From assembly GCA_026119855.1 (NCBI GenBank), contig JAOWBW010001053.1, positions 1 through 64,000 on the forward strand: a stretch of 64,000 nt of DNA. The letters are read 5' to 3'. Made by a program: the position numbers and the translations under genes. Every line of letters starts with the position of its first letter. The stretch's first letter is position 1. Shown one piece after another: positions 11,207 through 22,410 of the stretch. The notes under the pieces were generated by a model, which saw only the letters and a program-made list of their open reading frames with translations, did not search any database and had not been told where the DNA came from. Source of the DNA: Campanula takesimana (lineage: Eukaryota; Streptophyta; Magnoliopsida; Asterales; Campanulaceae).

Positions 11207-11994
11207 TTGTCATTAATTATGAGTATAATTCAATTCAAAGACTTAACTTCTCCACCAACAACTATAAAATCCTGCATCATGTCTGCCGAAGGGATCAACA
11301 CAGTCATAACCGAAGCTACCACCCAAGGTCTTGAGACAAATCTCTACTCCAACAACGTTCTCAACGAGCAAATGGCCCACTTCAACGCCATCCTCAATGA
11401 GCAAACAGTACATCTGAACACCGCTCTTAATAAGCAAAAAGCCTTCTATGAGACCATCCTCAACAAGCAGCCTTCTTTGAGAGTGTTCTCCTCAAACGAA
11501 CAGACCATTTCCAAAAGGTGGTTTACAAAGCTCTAAAGGACACCAAAGAACAACTCCAGTCTGACATTTATGGCATCTACGAGTATCTCAATCACACTCT
11601 CCCTCATGCTCAGTTTCAACACCCGTACGCTCCTCAAATGTATAGGCCACCACCACAAACTTTCCCCATTGGGATGCTTCCTATGGATACTCATCAACAA
11701 GGAATACCGATACCTAAACCACCCTCCAAGATGGTCCGTGACAAGAAGGACGAGTTCGATGATTTGGGTATGCCACTAGCCAAATGTTTCAAAAGTCTAG
11801 TTCAAGCCGGCAAGTTATCTCCTCTCCTCGACTTCAAACCAAACTTTGCAAGACAAAACTTGGATCCCTCCAAATATTGCAAGTATCACCAATATGTTGG
11901 ACATGACACCGAGAACTACCACCATCTGAAGAGAGAGATCCAAAGCCTCATCGACAGCGGAGCCATCAGCCGCCAAGGGAACAAATGGGCATAA
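11207..11994 (+). pseudogene. gag: Tat-type gag remnant with a CHHC knuckle
   Basis: Two overlapping frames (11207-11536, then 11518-11994) lie downstream of the host PBS and leader. The first encodes repeated Asn/Glu/Gln-rich helical segments in which a NEQ-type motif recurs roughly every 10-12 residues. The second ends with a segment resembling the C-terminal half of Tat-lineage Gag: a DDLGMPLAK motif, then a C-X2-H-X4-H-X4 knuckle whose final Cys is Tyr. The central Gag core seen in the other elements here (about 200 residues) is missing. No protease or polymerase follows, so the host looks like a non-autonomous derivative or a deletion product. The frame change near 11520 could be a frameshift. 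Confidence 0.6.
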
Positions 11995-12474
11995 AAGAAG
12001 TCGCACCAGGGGCTACCCCCTTTTAAAAATAATATATATAAAAAAAAAAGTCTTTCAGTCTTCGTAGGTTCTAGAGAGTCTTTTAGTCAAAGTCCACCTC
12101 AGACATTAATCTTTATTTTACTAGCAAGGTCCACTTTCGACATTATTTAGATTGCTAAAGTCCACCTCGGACTAGTTAAATGTGAGTCGTTAGTCGCAAT
12201 AAAAGTGTCTTTATTTTTTTCTATCTAGACTTGAGACATACTCTTGCAATATACATCAACTCCACGAAAATTGTATTAATCTCAATTATCAATTGATTTC
12301 TATATCTTTATATGATGAATTATTTGCAAATCTATTCATTAATGAAGACTCATTAAAAGGTAAATGGACCCACAAACCATTATACGTAACTAAACAAACA
12401 AGTAGTCTCAAAATAACAAACGCTTTGATCAATAGAATTGTTTTATCTTTTCTATATGTCCTCTCTATACCCCT
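11995..12474 (+). other. Non-coding stretch of the host Tat element
   Basis: No gene is supported. It has A-runs, repeats of AAAGTCCACCTCGGAC-like segments (about 12100-12175), and grades into the minisatellite at 12475. Confidence 0.5.
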
Positions 12475-12573
12475 ACCCTTATACGTGTACACCCACTGTG
12501 TGCACCCTCCATATATTTCCTTCGTGTACACCTATTGTGTGCACCCTCTATATATATCCCTCGTGTACACCCA
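12475..12573 (+). repeat. Minisatellite, left part (split by the Athila-like insertion)
   Basis: About 2.5 copies of a roughly 40-bp unit with GTGTACACCCACTGTGTGCA and CACCCTCCATATAT. The array continues at 20002 immediately after the inserted element. The last five bases here, accca (12569-12573), are duplicated at 20002-20006. Confidence 0.85.
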
Positions 12574-14096
12574 TGATGTATGTGTTTTTACCCATACAAA
12601 TCATATACTTCTATGACTTATTAGATGCTCAACCTTGGGTATTTTGATGGTTTTTTGAGTGTTTATGAGTATAGGGAAGGAGCGAAAGAATGTACGGATT
12701 CATGTATGTTAAAGTGCGAAAATGAAGGATAAAGAACGGACCATAGCATAAAGATAAAGAGATATGACCTATGATCAATCAAGTCCATTGGATATTACTC
12801 GAAAATATATTTCCAACAATAGTTTACACGTCCAAATCGGAGTTCGTATGAAGAAGTTATGGCCTTCGGAAGTTTGCGCGTAAAACGTACAAGTCGTCGA
12901 AGCAATGGTACAACACCAGATCTTAGCATCCGAAAAGTCCAGCAGGTCTGACTTTTGAGTGCCCACTCCATGTGCGCACACATAGCCAGGGACCTTAGGG
13001 GAATTTTCCAGGGACCTTTGAGGAATTATGCAAAATATGTTGGGCTTTTTAGTAATTTCCAAAATTCCAAGGGCTTTTTTGGAATTTTTGGAGGACCCTT
13101 AGGGAATTTTTCAAGGACTTTTCTGGAAACTCAAAAACCCAGGGGCTCCTAGGGAATTCCGGCCATCAGCATTTATTTCTCCTTTTTCAACAAGGAATCC
13201 TAAGGTTTTTCCTATTTTTACACCTCTCTAGCCCTAGTATAAATATAACACTCCATCCAATTTATTTTAGATATACTTTATACATACTTTATTCAAGGAT
13301 TCAAGAGTTGTATCAAGATTTTCATCAATTTATTCCAGGTTTTGATGTTCTTTATTATTTTTCTTGTTTTTTTTGTTATGAATACGAGTAGCTAAATTTC
13401 TAGATTCATGGATTGGTAGTAGCAAATACTAGATCTTTATGCTATAGATTTAATTCTTCCATTTAATATTAATTCTTGTTCATCAAAATATTCTTCCTGT
13501 TAAATTCTTTAGTTTCAATTATATGTTAAGATATAAATTGGCTTTAGAATTATTGGGTATTTATTACTGCACTAGCGTGGGTGATAATACGTTGACCATT
13601 GTTTTGATGATTAAATTCAATTGAGGACCTAGCGGAAGTCAAAAGGATTTAGGTTTATATGTTCTTGAGTGCTTCATGAATTTCTTGCATATTGTGTAGA
13701 CCTAGCGGAAAGTATAATATAAAGAAATAAAAAGATTGCAATCCGGCGATCGAACCGTCCCAATTCTTACTAAAGTGAACAAACCCAAGAATGAGATTGA
13801 TCGTATTATTATGAGCATAGCATAAAGTGAAGGTATTTGTGAATCCAATCCGTGAATCCCTTGTCATCCTTGATAAATCCTTCTTTTTTAATTGTTTTCT
13901 TAATATTAGTTTAAATTCTTGCATTAGTAGTTTAGTTAAATATTCTCAAACAAAAACCACTGGATACTTTTACATTAATTAAATATACTTGTTTTCACTC
14001 AAGTCTCTGTGGTTCGACCCTTACTTTTGTATACTGCTGCTTCGGCACTTGTACAATTGCAAGGTATTTTATTACACAATGGATTTTTATCCATCA
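12574..14096 (+). repeat. 5' LTR of the Athila-like element
   Basis: Direct repeat of 18477-20001 with few differences. It holds a TATAAATA box at 13238-13245, preceded by several AT-cored repeats around GGGGAATTTTCC and GGGAATTTTTC (12998-13110). Unlike the other families here, these upstream repeats are not CpG-rich. Confidence 0.95.
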
Positions 14097-14102
14097 AGTT
14101 TT

Positions 14103-14120
14103 TGGCGCCGCTGCCGGGGA
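14103..14120 (+). other. Primer binding site, Athila type
   Basis: TGGCGCCGCTGCCGGGGA lies six bases after the LTR end. It matches the TGGCGCCGTTGCCGGGGA-type site known from Athila and related gypsy elements, usually assigned to an aspartate tRNA. Confidence 0.8.
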
Positions 14121-14154
14121 CTTGTTGTGATTTACAAGTTTATTTAATCAGTGT

Positions 14155-15628
14155 ATGTTTGGTAGATGTTCATTGGATCCCCAGTTGGTCCTTTTGAACG
14201 ATAATATTGATAGACTTGATAGGGGCATTCCCTCTATTAGTGAATCTGAATCTGAGACTTCTGTCACCGAGGCAGAGGTAGTGTTAAGTGAATTAGAAAC
14301 TTCTTCCACGGAGGGAGAAGAAATTGAAGTTGTAATGGCTAACCCTTTAATGAAAGAATATGCTAGGCCCAAGGTCGACACATCGGTGTCGTGCATTGTC
14401 TTGACTGATGCAGCTAAAACCTATGAGGCAAAGGGCCATTATTTTAGTCAGTTGCCTAAGTTCCAGGGTCTTCCCGGTGAGGATTCTTTGAACTTTTTGA
14501 GAGAATATATGATGATTGTGTCGGGATTCCCAGTCAAGGAGGGGGTTACTGACGAACAATTAAGTCTTAAATACTTCCCTTTTGCTCTTCAAGGGGCAGC
14601 CAAAACTTGGCTACTGTTACTTCCTGCTAGGAGTATTACCAGATGGGATGGGTTGCACGATATTTTTCTTAAGAATTTTTTCCCACATGCCACTTTGGCC
14701 ACCTTTAGACAGAAAATTATAGGATTTACTCAAGATCATGGTGAGCCATTCCATGAGCCATGGGATAGATTTAAAATTTTTTCAAGTTCAATGCTCCCAT
14801 CATGCTTTTCCTGAGGCCCTTTTACATCAAACATTTTATGGGGGGTTGACTGCAGCCGACCAAGCTATGGTCGACAATGCTGCAGGTGGCTTTTTAGGAG
14901 CCAAAACTGTTGCTGAAACTTAAGATTTATTTGAGATGTTAGGGGCCAATTCTCAAGAAAAAGGCTCTAGAGGGAAACCTAGGGGAGTGCATGAATTAAG
15001 TGGTGTAGATGAGTTTGCTAGACAGGTAGCCTTGATGAACCAAAATTTGGCAAAATTTAACATGAATATGGGGTCATCAAGTGCTAATGTTATATCTGAT
15101 TTTTGTGCTAACTGTGGTCCTAACACTCATGCTACTAATGTTTGCCAAGTTGTTGCGCAGTGTGATTCTAAATAGGTCAATACAATGCAAGGTTATCCCC
15201 CACGACAGAATCAAGGTGGTATGTATTCTAACACCTATAATCCGGATTGGAAGAATCACCCGAATCTGTCATGGAGGAATAACCAAGGGAACCAGTTTCA
15301 ACAGAAACCTCTCTATCCTCCTCCCCTACAAGGGAATCCAGAACTGTAACCCAAGCAATCTTTGGAGGATATGATGAGATCAATGATGCAAGAGCAACAG
15401 CAGATGAGGATGATGATGGAGCAGCGAGAGAAGCAGCAAGATGCGGTTAACAAAAAGCTGGAAACCCAAATTGGTCATCTAGCTGAAGGGCAGCAAGGAC
15501 ATAAACCGGGAACTTTCCCAAGTCAAGGGCAGCAGGCCATGGCCATTACTGTCCTACATAATGGCAATCAGGTAAATAATGAGGTACTCCCTGTTGCTAC
15601 ATCTTCTCCTGCTGTTGAGATTCTTTAG
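14155..15628 (+). pseudogene. gag: Athila-like gag, broken
   Basis: The ATG at 14155 opens a 219-codon frame with an acidic Ser/Glu-rich N-terminus, then the retrotransposon Gag core (LKYFPFAL, AAKTWLLLLP and FFPHATLATF type motifs). The frame shifts near 14780 and then stays in one frame to the protease, interrupted by stops at 14921, 15173, 15347 and 15626. Past the shift there is a CCHC zinc knuckle at 15104-15145 (C-X2-C-X4-H-X4-C), a Gln/Tyr/Pro/Asn-rich stretch and a Gln/Met/Glu-rich probable coiled coil (15362-15480). This protein would form the particle and package the RNA. The damage means this copy cannot make full-length Gag. Confidence 0.85.
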
Positions 15629-15658
15629 AGTAATGTTGTTGATAAAGGTACAAATGGA

Positions 15659-16849
15659 ATGGGAAAAAATTCTAATACTGAGACTCCCACTCCCAAGCCA
15701 TATGTACCTCCTATGCCATTTCCTGGAAGTTTTATGAGGCACAAGTTGAATAAACAAATGTCGGAGTTATATGAGGTGTTTTCAAAAGTTAATATTAATC
15801 TCCCGTTGTTGAATGTGATAAAAAATATCCCTACTTATGCCAAGTTTTTCAAAGAAATTAACTCCAGTAAACCTAAGTATGGGAAAGAGGAGAAATTGAT
15901 CATGGGAGAGAGTGCTAGTGCTGTGGTTCGACAAGACCTCCCACCTAAACAAAAGGACCCCGGAAGTTTCACAATTTCCATTACTTTGGGGGATTCTACC
16001 AGGGTGAAGGCGATGTTAGATCTTGGTGCTAGCATAAATTTATTGCCATATCACAAGTATCTTGAGTTAGGCTTGCCTGAGCTAAAACCCACTACATTGA
16101 CCCTTCAACTTGCTGATCGTTCTATTAGACGACCGTTGGGTATTGTGGAGGATGTTTTAGTTCAAGTAGGCAAGTTGATTGTCCCTGTAGATTTCATCGT
16201 TCTTGAAACTGTTAATAATGTTAGCGATCACTGTGAATCTCCCATATTTCTTGGGCGACCATTCATGGCGACCACCAACACAATAATTAATGTGGGGAAT
16301 GGGACATTATCAATGTGTGTGGCCAATGAACATTTAGAGATCCCTGTGCATGACATCATGAAACATTCTTCGATTGATGAGGACTCATGTAATTTTGTGG
16401 ATGAGGTAGGTGAGTGCGTGCATGAGCACGTAGGGCATGAGAGTGATATCGGGAAATTGGTGAGTGTGTTGAATGGCGGTGAGAAAACTAGGGATAATGC
16501 GGATGTTCATGTTATGGCCATATCCCATAAGGCTGACGAACACCATTCTAGTGTTAGCCCGTTTCACCCCCTAGGCCACTTCAATGAGAAGTCGGCGCCT
16601 CATATAAAATCTTGTACCACTCTTGCTTCTTCTTGTTCTACAGGTACTAGTAAGAAGGAAAAGAGCCCAAAAGTGAAAAAGAAAAAGCACAAGGGAGCCT
16701 CAAAGATCCGATGGGTTCTCCCAGAATTAATTAAAAAGGGAGAGTATGTGTGGGCAATTGTGGGTATTCATGCACGAGAACACTTAAGGTGGGCAAAAGG
16801 CAGAAAAGCAAAAGCCATAGTCAATGTGGCCAATCTCCACCCCAAATAG
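15659..16849 (+). CDS. Athila-like aspartic protease region, intact 396-codon frame
   Basis: Continues the gag frame after the TAG at 15626. An N-terminal Gag-tail segment (PYVPPMPFPGSF) leads to a retropepsin fold with the catalytic D-L-G at 16019 in AMLDLGASINLLPY and a downstream FLGRPF motif. The last 130 residues are His/Ser-rich, then strongly basic (KEKSPKVKKKKHK), and resemble no polymerase. It would cut Gag. In Athila elements the protease is normally followed by RT; here the frame ends and pol is absent. The ATG is the first in the open stretch, and translation is more likely to come from a Gag fusion. That this part stays open while gag carries stops is notable. Confidence 0.75.
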   Translation: MGKNSNTETPTPKPYVPPMPFPGSFMRHKLNKQMSELYEVFSKVNINLPLLNVIKNIPTYAKFFKEINSSKPKYGKEEKLIMGESASAVVRQDLPPKQKDPGSFTISITLGDSTRVKAMLDLGASINLLPYHKYLELGLPELKPTTLTLQLADRSIRRPLGIVEDVLVQVGKLIVPVDFIVLETVNNVSDHCESPIFLGRPFMATTNTIINVGNGTLSMCVANEHLEIPVHDIMKHSSIDEDSCNFVDEVGECVHEHVGHESDIGKLVSVLNGGEKTRDNADVHVMAISHKADEHHSSVSPFHPLGHFNEKSAPHIKSCTTLASSCSTGTSKKEKSPKVKKKKHKGASKIRWVLPELIKKGEYVWAIVGIHAREHLRWAKGRKAKAIVNVANLHPK

Positions 16850-18476
16850 GAATGGGGCCACCGTCGGGCTAACGACGTTAAACAAATGCGCTAATTGGGA
16901 GGCAACCCAACTAGGTAACATTTATTTTGCTTTCTTTTTATTGTTTTGTTGTGTCATGTCATCCTTTGAACCCAAAGTATGTTTTAGTTCCTTATGCTAT
17001 GAGGACATAACATGTTTTGAGTTTGGGGGTAGGCATCTCTCCGAGTTTGTGGGTTTATAGGGGAGTGTATATAGTTGTCACCCTCCAAAAAAAATAGAAA
17101 AATTTAAATTTTGTTCTCTTTATATTTTGGGATGTTGGCCATGGTCGGTGATGATCCGAGGGTTTGTTTTTATTAGCCATTATGGGTGCTATTGTTTAAC
17201 CTAGAGTTGGGAATGCATTAACACTACTAAAGGCATGATTGCACCACCTCTCACTTACATTTTTTTTTTCCATGATCATGTTATCAACTTAAGAATAATT
17301 TATGGGATCACTTGGTGTATGTTCGGGGACCCTAGAACATCGTTGCATGGTTGTCAATAACAAGTCAATAGGTTATTCGGTATTTATGGCATTTCTTTCT
17401 CAACCCTTTTGTTGGCCTTATTTTGTCTATCTAGTCACTTAAATAAAATCATCGCTAGAACACCCGTTTGAGCCTAGTAATGGATGAAAGAATGGCACAT
17501 TAAAGACCGCCGTTCACCTTCTCTTGATACCCGATCTCCTACCCTTTTGCACTTAGAATAGGTTAAACTCACCTTGACGAGGAAGTGGATTAGGGGATGA
17601 TGGGAATTTATGGTTTGAAATTGGGAGAATGATTTGGGAAATTCTGGTATATGGCCAAAGATATGGAAAATGGTACATGTAATGAAAGGAAGGGGCAAGC
17701 ACAAAAATATTGTTATCATTGAGTAGTGTGCAAAGTGGTTAAATAAGCACACATTTGTCTTGTGTAAGTTGAAATTCTGAAAAAAAAAAGCTTGTCCCTT
17801 TAATGTATTGAAGTGATGATTTGGAAAAGGCCGCAAGAAATAGGGAATCATATCTCACCCCATGTAATTATATAAAAGTTCAAGTTTGGGGGTGAGACAG
17901 TGTGGGAATTGGGTGAGCGGAGAGTTTAAATTATTGTGAGGATGTACATTGTAGAAGACTTCTTAGTCCAGTTTCTTAACTTCCTATGTCCTTACCTTCA
18001 TTTGTAACCGTGAACCTAGCCCCGCACGTTTGTTGTGCTTAAAACTTTATGCCATATGTTCTTTCAATATCGGTAACCAGGTTGACAACTGTGTATACAT
18101 GATTATGAGTGTCCTTGATTGGGTTACGTGTATCATCATCATCATTTGTGGAATAAGAGCATTAACTTAAGTGATCCTATAAACTAATCTTATTTTGGTC
18201 GCATTGATACCAACATCACTCATACTATCATGCTGCGGTGGAAAATCAAACGAGTTAGTAGTGTGTATGTGTTGCAATTTGGTTTTTCAATGGTACCTAT
18301 TTATTGGCACTTGTGTGAGTAACCCTTAGACTTTCGGCTAACGACTCCCATATGTATTGAGAACATCCCAAAAATATTAGTTTTCTTTTTGTTTTCTTTT
18401 TGTTTTTTGTAGTTTTATAGTTTTATATTTGTTTTGTTTTACTCGAGGACGAGCAAAAGATAAGTTTGGGGGTATT
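16850..18476 (+). other. Non-coding 3' part of the Athila-like element with three polypurine tracts
   Basis: No gene is supported. Bases 16868-16912 (AACGACGTTAAACAA, then GGGAGGCAACCCAA) resemble the conserved segment that follows the integrase stop in Athila elements, so pol may have been lost by internal deletion. AGTTTGGGGGT occurs three times, at 17020, 17883 and 18463; the last abuts the 3' LTR and is the functional polypurine tract. Confidence 0.7.
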
Positions 18477-20001
18477 TGATGTATGTGTTTTTACCCATAC
18501 AAATCATATACTTCTATGACTTATTAGATGCTCAGCCTTGGGTGTTTTGATGGTTTTTTGAGTGTTTATGAGTATAGGGAAGGAGCGAAAGAATGTACGG
18601 ATTCATGTATGTTAAAGTGCAAAAATAAAGGATAAAGAAAGGACCATAGCATAAATATAAAGAAATGTGACCTATGATCAATCAATTCCATTGGATAGTA
18701 CACGAAAATAGATTTCCAACAATAGTTTACACGTCCAAATCGGAGTTCGTATGAAGAAGTTATTGCCTTCGAAAGTTTGCGCGTAAAACGTACAAGTCGT
18801 CGAAGCAATGGTACAACACCAGATCTTAGCATCCGAAAAGTCCAGCAGGTCTGACTTTTGAGTGCCCACTCCATGTGCGCACACATAGCCAGGAACCTTA
18901 GGGGAATTTTCCAGGGACCTTTGAGGAATTATGCAAAATATGTTGGGCTTTTTAGTAATTTCCAAAATTCCAAGGGATTTTCTAGAATTTTTGGAGGACA
19001 TTTGGGGAATTTTTCAAGGACTTTTCTGGAAACTCAAAAAACCCAGGGGCTCTTGGGGAATTCCGGCCATCAGCATTTATTTCTCTTTTTTCAACAAGGA
19101 ATCCTAGGGTTTTTCCTATTTTTACACCTCCTTAGCCCTAGTATAAATATAACACTCCATCCAATTTATTTTAGATATACTTTATACATACTTTATTCAA
19201 GGATTCAAGAGTTGTATCAAGATTTTCATCAATTTATTCCAGGTTTTGATGTTCTTTATTATTTTTCTTGTTTGTTTTGTTATGAATACGAGTAGCTAAA
19301 TTTCTAGATTCATGGATTGGTAGTAGCAAATACTAGATCTTTATGCTATAGATTTAATTCTTCAATTCAATATTAATTCTTGTTCATCAAAATATTCTTC
19401 CTGTTAAATTTTTTAGTTTCAATTATATGTTAAGATATAAATTGGCTTTAGAATTATTGGGTATTTATTACTGCACTAGCGTGGGTGATAATACGTTGAC
19501 CATTGTTTTGATGATTAAATTCAATTGAGGACCTAGCGGAAGTCAAAAGGATTTAGGTTTATATGTTCTTGAGTGCTTCATGAATTTCTTGCATATTGTG
19601 TAGACCTAGCGGAAAGTATAATATAAAAGAAATAAAAGGATTGCAATCCGGCGATCGAACCGTCCCAATTCTTACTAAAGTGAACAATCCCAAGAATGAG
19701 ATTGATCGTATTATTATGAGCATAGCATAAAGTGAAGGTATTTGTGAATCCAATCCGTGAATCCCTTGTCATCCTTGATAAATCCTTCTTTTTTAAGTGT
19801 TTTCTTAATATTAGTTTAAATTCTTGCATTAGTAGTTTAGTTAAATATTCTCAAACAAAAACCACTGGATACTTTTACATTAATTAAATATACTTGTTTT
19901 CACTCAAGTCTCTGTGGTTCGACCCTTACTTTTGTATACTGCTGCTTCGGCACTTGAACACTTGCAAGGTATTTTATTACACAGTGGATTTTTATCCATC
20001 A
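18477..20001 (+). repeat. 3' LTR of the Athila-like element
   Basis: 1525 bp against 1523 bp for the 5' copy, with scattered point differences. It ends CATCA and is followed by accca, the target duplication. Confidence 0.95.
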
Positions 20002-20215
20002 ACCCACTGTGTACACCCTCCATACATATACACCCCTCGTGTACACCCACTGTGTGCACCCTCCATATATATCCCTCGTGTACACCCTCCATACATATAC
20101 ACCCCTCGTGTGCACCCTCCATATAATCCCCTCGTGCACACCTACTGTGTGCACCCTCCATATAATCCCCTCATGTACACCCACTGTGTGCACCCTCTAA
20201 ATACTCCTCATATAC
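20002..20215 (+). repeat. Minisatellite, right part
   Basis: Resumes the array interrupted at 12573. About five degenerate units with alternating GTGTACAC and GTGTGCAC palindromes and CCCTCCATA segments. The variants suggest a composite of two half-units of about 20 bp. Confidence 0.85.
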
Positions 20216-20446
20216 ACTTCCACCTTCACGTGAAAAAGACGACGACCGCAAGCGTCCGTGCAATTACAAAGGCTGTCCGTTCCCGCCGCGACTACAACAC
20301 GACGATGTACTAGAGCTGTCTGTCCTCCTCAAAGATGCCAACGAAAGGCAAGGGGCTATTCAACCCCCCTTCACGAGTTCTACCTCCCAAAGATGAAAAG
20401 CGAACTAGGGGCTCATCTTGCCCAACGTTTCAATATGTAATTATGT
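20216..20446 (+). other. Non-coding part of the host Tat element
   Basis: Short open frames exist, but none resembles a retroelement domain and none has coding character I can support. It leads to an 11-A run at 20447-20457 that precedes the stem-loop pair, matching the order seen after pol in elements I and II. Confidence 0.4.
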
Positions 20447-20463
20447 AAAAAAAAAAATAATAA

Positions 20464-20577
20464 AGCTCGCTAGGTCGAAACCCACAACGGGCGGCTTAGG
20501 CAAAAATTAGAGGAAAAGCACAAAAAAGAAGCCCTCTAGGTTGAAAACCCGCAAGGGCGGCCTAGGCAAAAATAAGG
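20464..20577 (+). other. Paired stem-loop cassettes after a poly(A) run (host Tat element)
   Basis: Two copies, 20464-20509 and 20531-20577, of CTAGGTTGAAAACCCGC plus GGGCGGCCTAGGC. The ends (CTAGG/CCTAG) and the inner CCCGC/GCGGG-type segments can pair. The same cassettes occur, reversed, at 37336-37442 and 57364-57465, and once more at 21361-21398. Confidence 0.7.
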
Positions 20578-20830
20578 GTGTGCGCAAAAATAAATCAAAC
20601 AAAGAAAAATAGAAGGGGCTATCATCATAGGAAAAGTAAAAATCCCACTTTCTTTTCATTTCTTATTTTCTATTTTTCTTCCTTTTCAAAGGAGTTCAAT
20701 TCAACTCGACGGCAGCAGTCCAAAGCTACGACTACAAACTACAAACGAAGCGGTCCAAAGCAGCAACGACAATCAGCAATGAAGCAAACCACCACTCAAA
20801 CCCGGTATCATCATCGACCGAATCTTCCTC

Positions 20831-20876
20831 GAACTACGCAGACCTGAGCCTCTTACACCGAGAGGAACGTAGGCAA
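20831..20876. other. CTACG/CGTAG inverted-repeat cassette, copy 2
   Basis: GAACTACGCAGACCTGAGCC followed by GAGAGGAACGTAGGCAA. The CTACG and CGTAG arms and the inner CCTC/GAGG arms can form a stem. It lies downstream of the paired cassettes, as in elements I and II. Confidence 0.65.
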
Positions 20877-21226
20877 CCTCATGGTCCGGTCCACAAAATA
20901 TATACAACCCACTTCGAGCCAACTTTCATTCTTTTCTCGCCTCCCCATACACTATAATTTCTATTCTCTTTCTCGATTAATCAAGGTGTTTATTATTTCG
21001 AGACTACTTGTCAAAAATACAATCATAAGATACATAACTAATCAACGAGGTCCAGTGTCGAGCAATTAAAAGACAATTCTGAATAAAACAATTTTCAAAT
21101 GTCTTGACAAGTCTTCTGTTCTACAATCTAGGAAAGAGCTAAACACTTACTTTCTGTCAAGCAGGGGCTTCCTTCCTTTTATACACATACTTCCAGTAAG
21201 GTCTAAATGCGAGAACTCCCTCTCTT

Positions 21227-21227
<1 letters not shown>

Positions 21228-21258
<31 letters not shown>
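21228..21258. repeat. CT microsatellite
   Basis: About 15 uninterrupted CT/TC units. Confidence 0.9.
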
Positions 21259-21261
<3 letters not shown>

Positions 21262-21360
21262 ATAACAAAAAAGCTCATGCAAGTCGTCTGTACATTTCTG
21301 TCTTTTTTCTTTATTTTGAGTCAACAGAAAAAAAAAAACCGACGCTAAAAGAATATACCC

Positions 21361-21398
21361 ACCTAGATTGAAAACCCGCAAGGGCGGTCTAGAGAAAA
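21361..21398 (+). other. Single stem-loop cassette
   Basis: CCTAGATTGAAAACCCGCAA followed by GGGCGGTCTAG: a third copy of the cassette at 20464, in the same orientation, about 800 bp downstream. Confidence 0.65.
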
Positions 21399-22405
21399 AA
21401 CAGGGTGCGTCTAAAAGGAGGTAGCATTCCCCACCTTATGCCTTCACTAAACTGAGGCTACCCTAACGGAATTAGACAGAGTAATCGATACTGCAACAAG
21501 ATCATTCCCCGCAGAAGGTCATCTCTCTCCATCGAAGCTCAACATGGATGACCTCTTTCTAATACCCTCACCAAGCTGGGGCTACCCTAACAGAACTGGA
21601 TCAACTACCGATGCTCCAACGGGATCACTCTCCAACAAGGATATTCCCCACAGAATGTCATCTCTCTCCAACGGTGCTCGACATGGCTCACCTCTCTCAA
21701 GAACCCCCCATTCAAACTGGGGCTTTTTTTTAAACAAAGTAAGGACAACTGCCTGGTTACTCAGAAATCACCGGCAACCCGATGAAATCTTACTCACCCG
21801 AAGGACTACCCTAATCAACAAATCCTAACGAAGGACAAGTACTTGAATTAATTAGACTATAATTAATTATAAGGCATTTTTATAAGATTATTACATTTTC
21901 AAAAATGTTTTCTATCACGACACATTATTTATAAACCCGCACGCTTGGTCTCCACTAAATTTACAAAATATCTTTCATCTTATCTCCATGATGTCCTAAC
22001 TGACTCGGTCCTACGCCATGTCCCTACAAACTTAGGACACCCTTGGGTCCTGTATCTCGTCTCCCATAAGTCAAAAGCCCTAAATCTCCTTTAGGGGACT
22101 CGTACCAATAGAAGTCAGATAGTTTATTAACCCAAATAGGGTAACCTTTAGCCTGTGCATTGCAGTCTTATACTATTTACATGCTATTTACATGCTATGT
22201 GCTACTTTACGTGCTACACGTTATTTACACGCTACATGCCATTTACGTGCTACTTGCTACTCTACATGCTGCATGCTACTGTACATATCATAATGTAAAT
22301 CTTTATACATCCATGTATATATATACTATTCTACTGTCTGTGCTGCAACTAACAAAATGCAGAAACTAAGAGGCTGATTCACTAGCGTCACCCCGAGTCC
22401 ACTTC
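21399..22405 (+). other. Non-coding part of the host Tat element
   Basis: No gene is supported. A repeat with CTCACCAAGCTGGGGCTACC-type segments occurs around 21440-21730. At 22165-22280 there is a degenerate tandem repeat of about 20 bp built on ACATGCTA/ACGTGCTAC. The copia insertion at 22411 interrupts it. Confidence 0.5.
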
Positions 22406-22410
22406 CGCAT

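Larger units (their letters stand above)
12574..20001 (+). mobile_element. Athila-like Ty3/gypsy element carrying only gag and protease
   Basis: LTRs 12574-14096 and 18477-20001 start TGATG and end CATCA. The element is flanked by the perfect 5-bp duplication accca (12569-12573 and 20002-20006). It has a PBS (14103-14120), a gag-protease region (14155-16849), a long non-coding part and a classic AGTTTGGGGGTATT polypurine tract. There is no RT, RNase H or integrase, so this 7.4 kb copy was probably moved by proteins supplied from elsewhere. The Gag, protease, PBS and tract sequences fit the Athila clade. It inserted into a minisatellite of the Tat host. Confidence 0.92.

Noticed and set aside
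12795..13062. ORFs repeated in both Athila-like LTRs
   Set aside because: They occur in LTR U3 sequence, shift between copies and show no domain.
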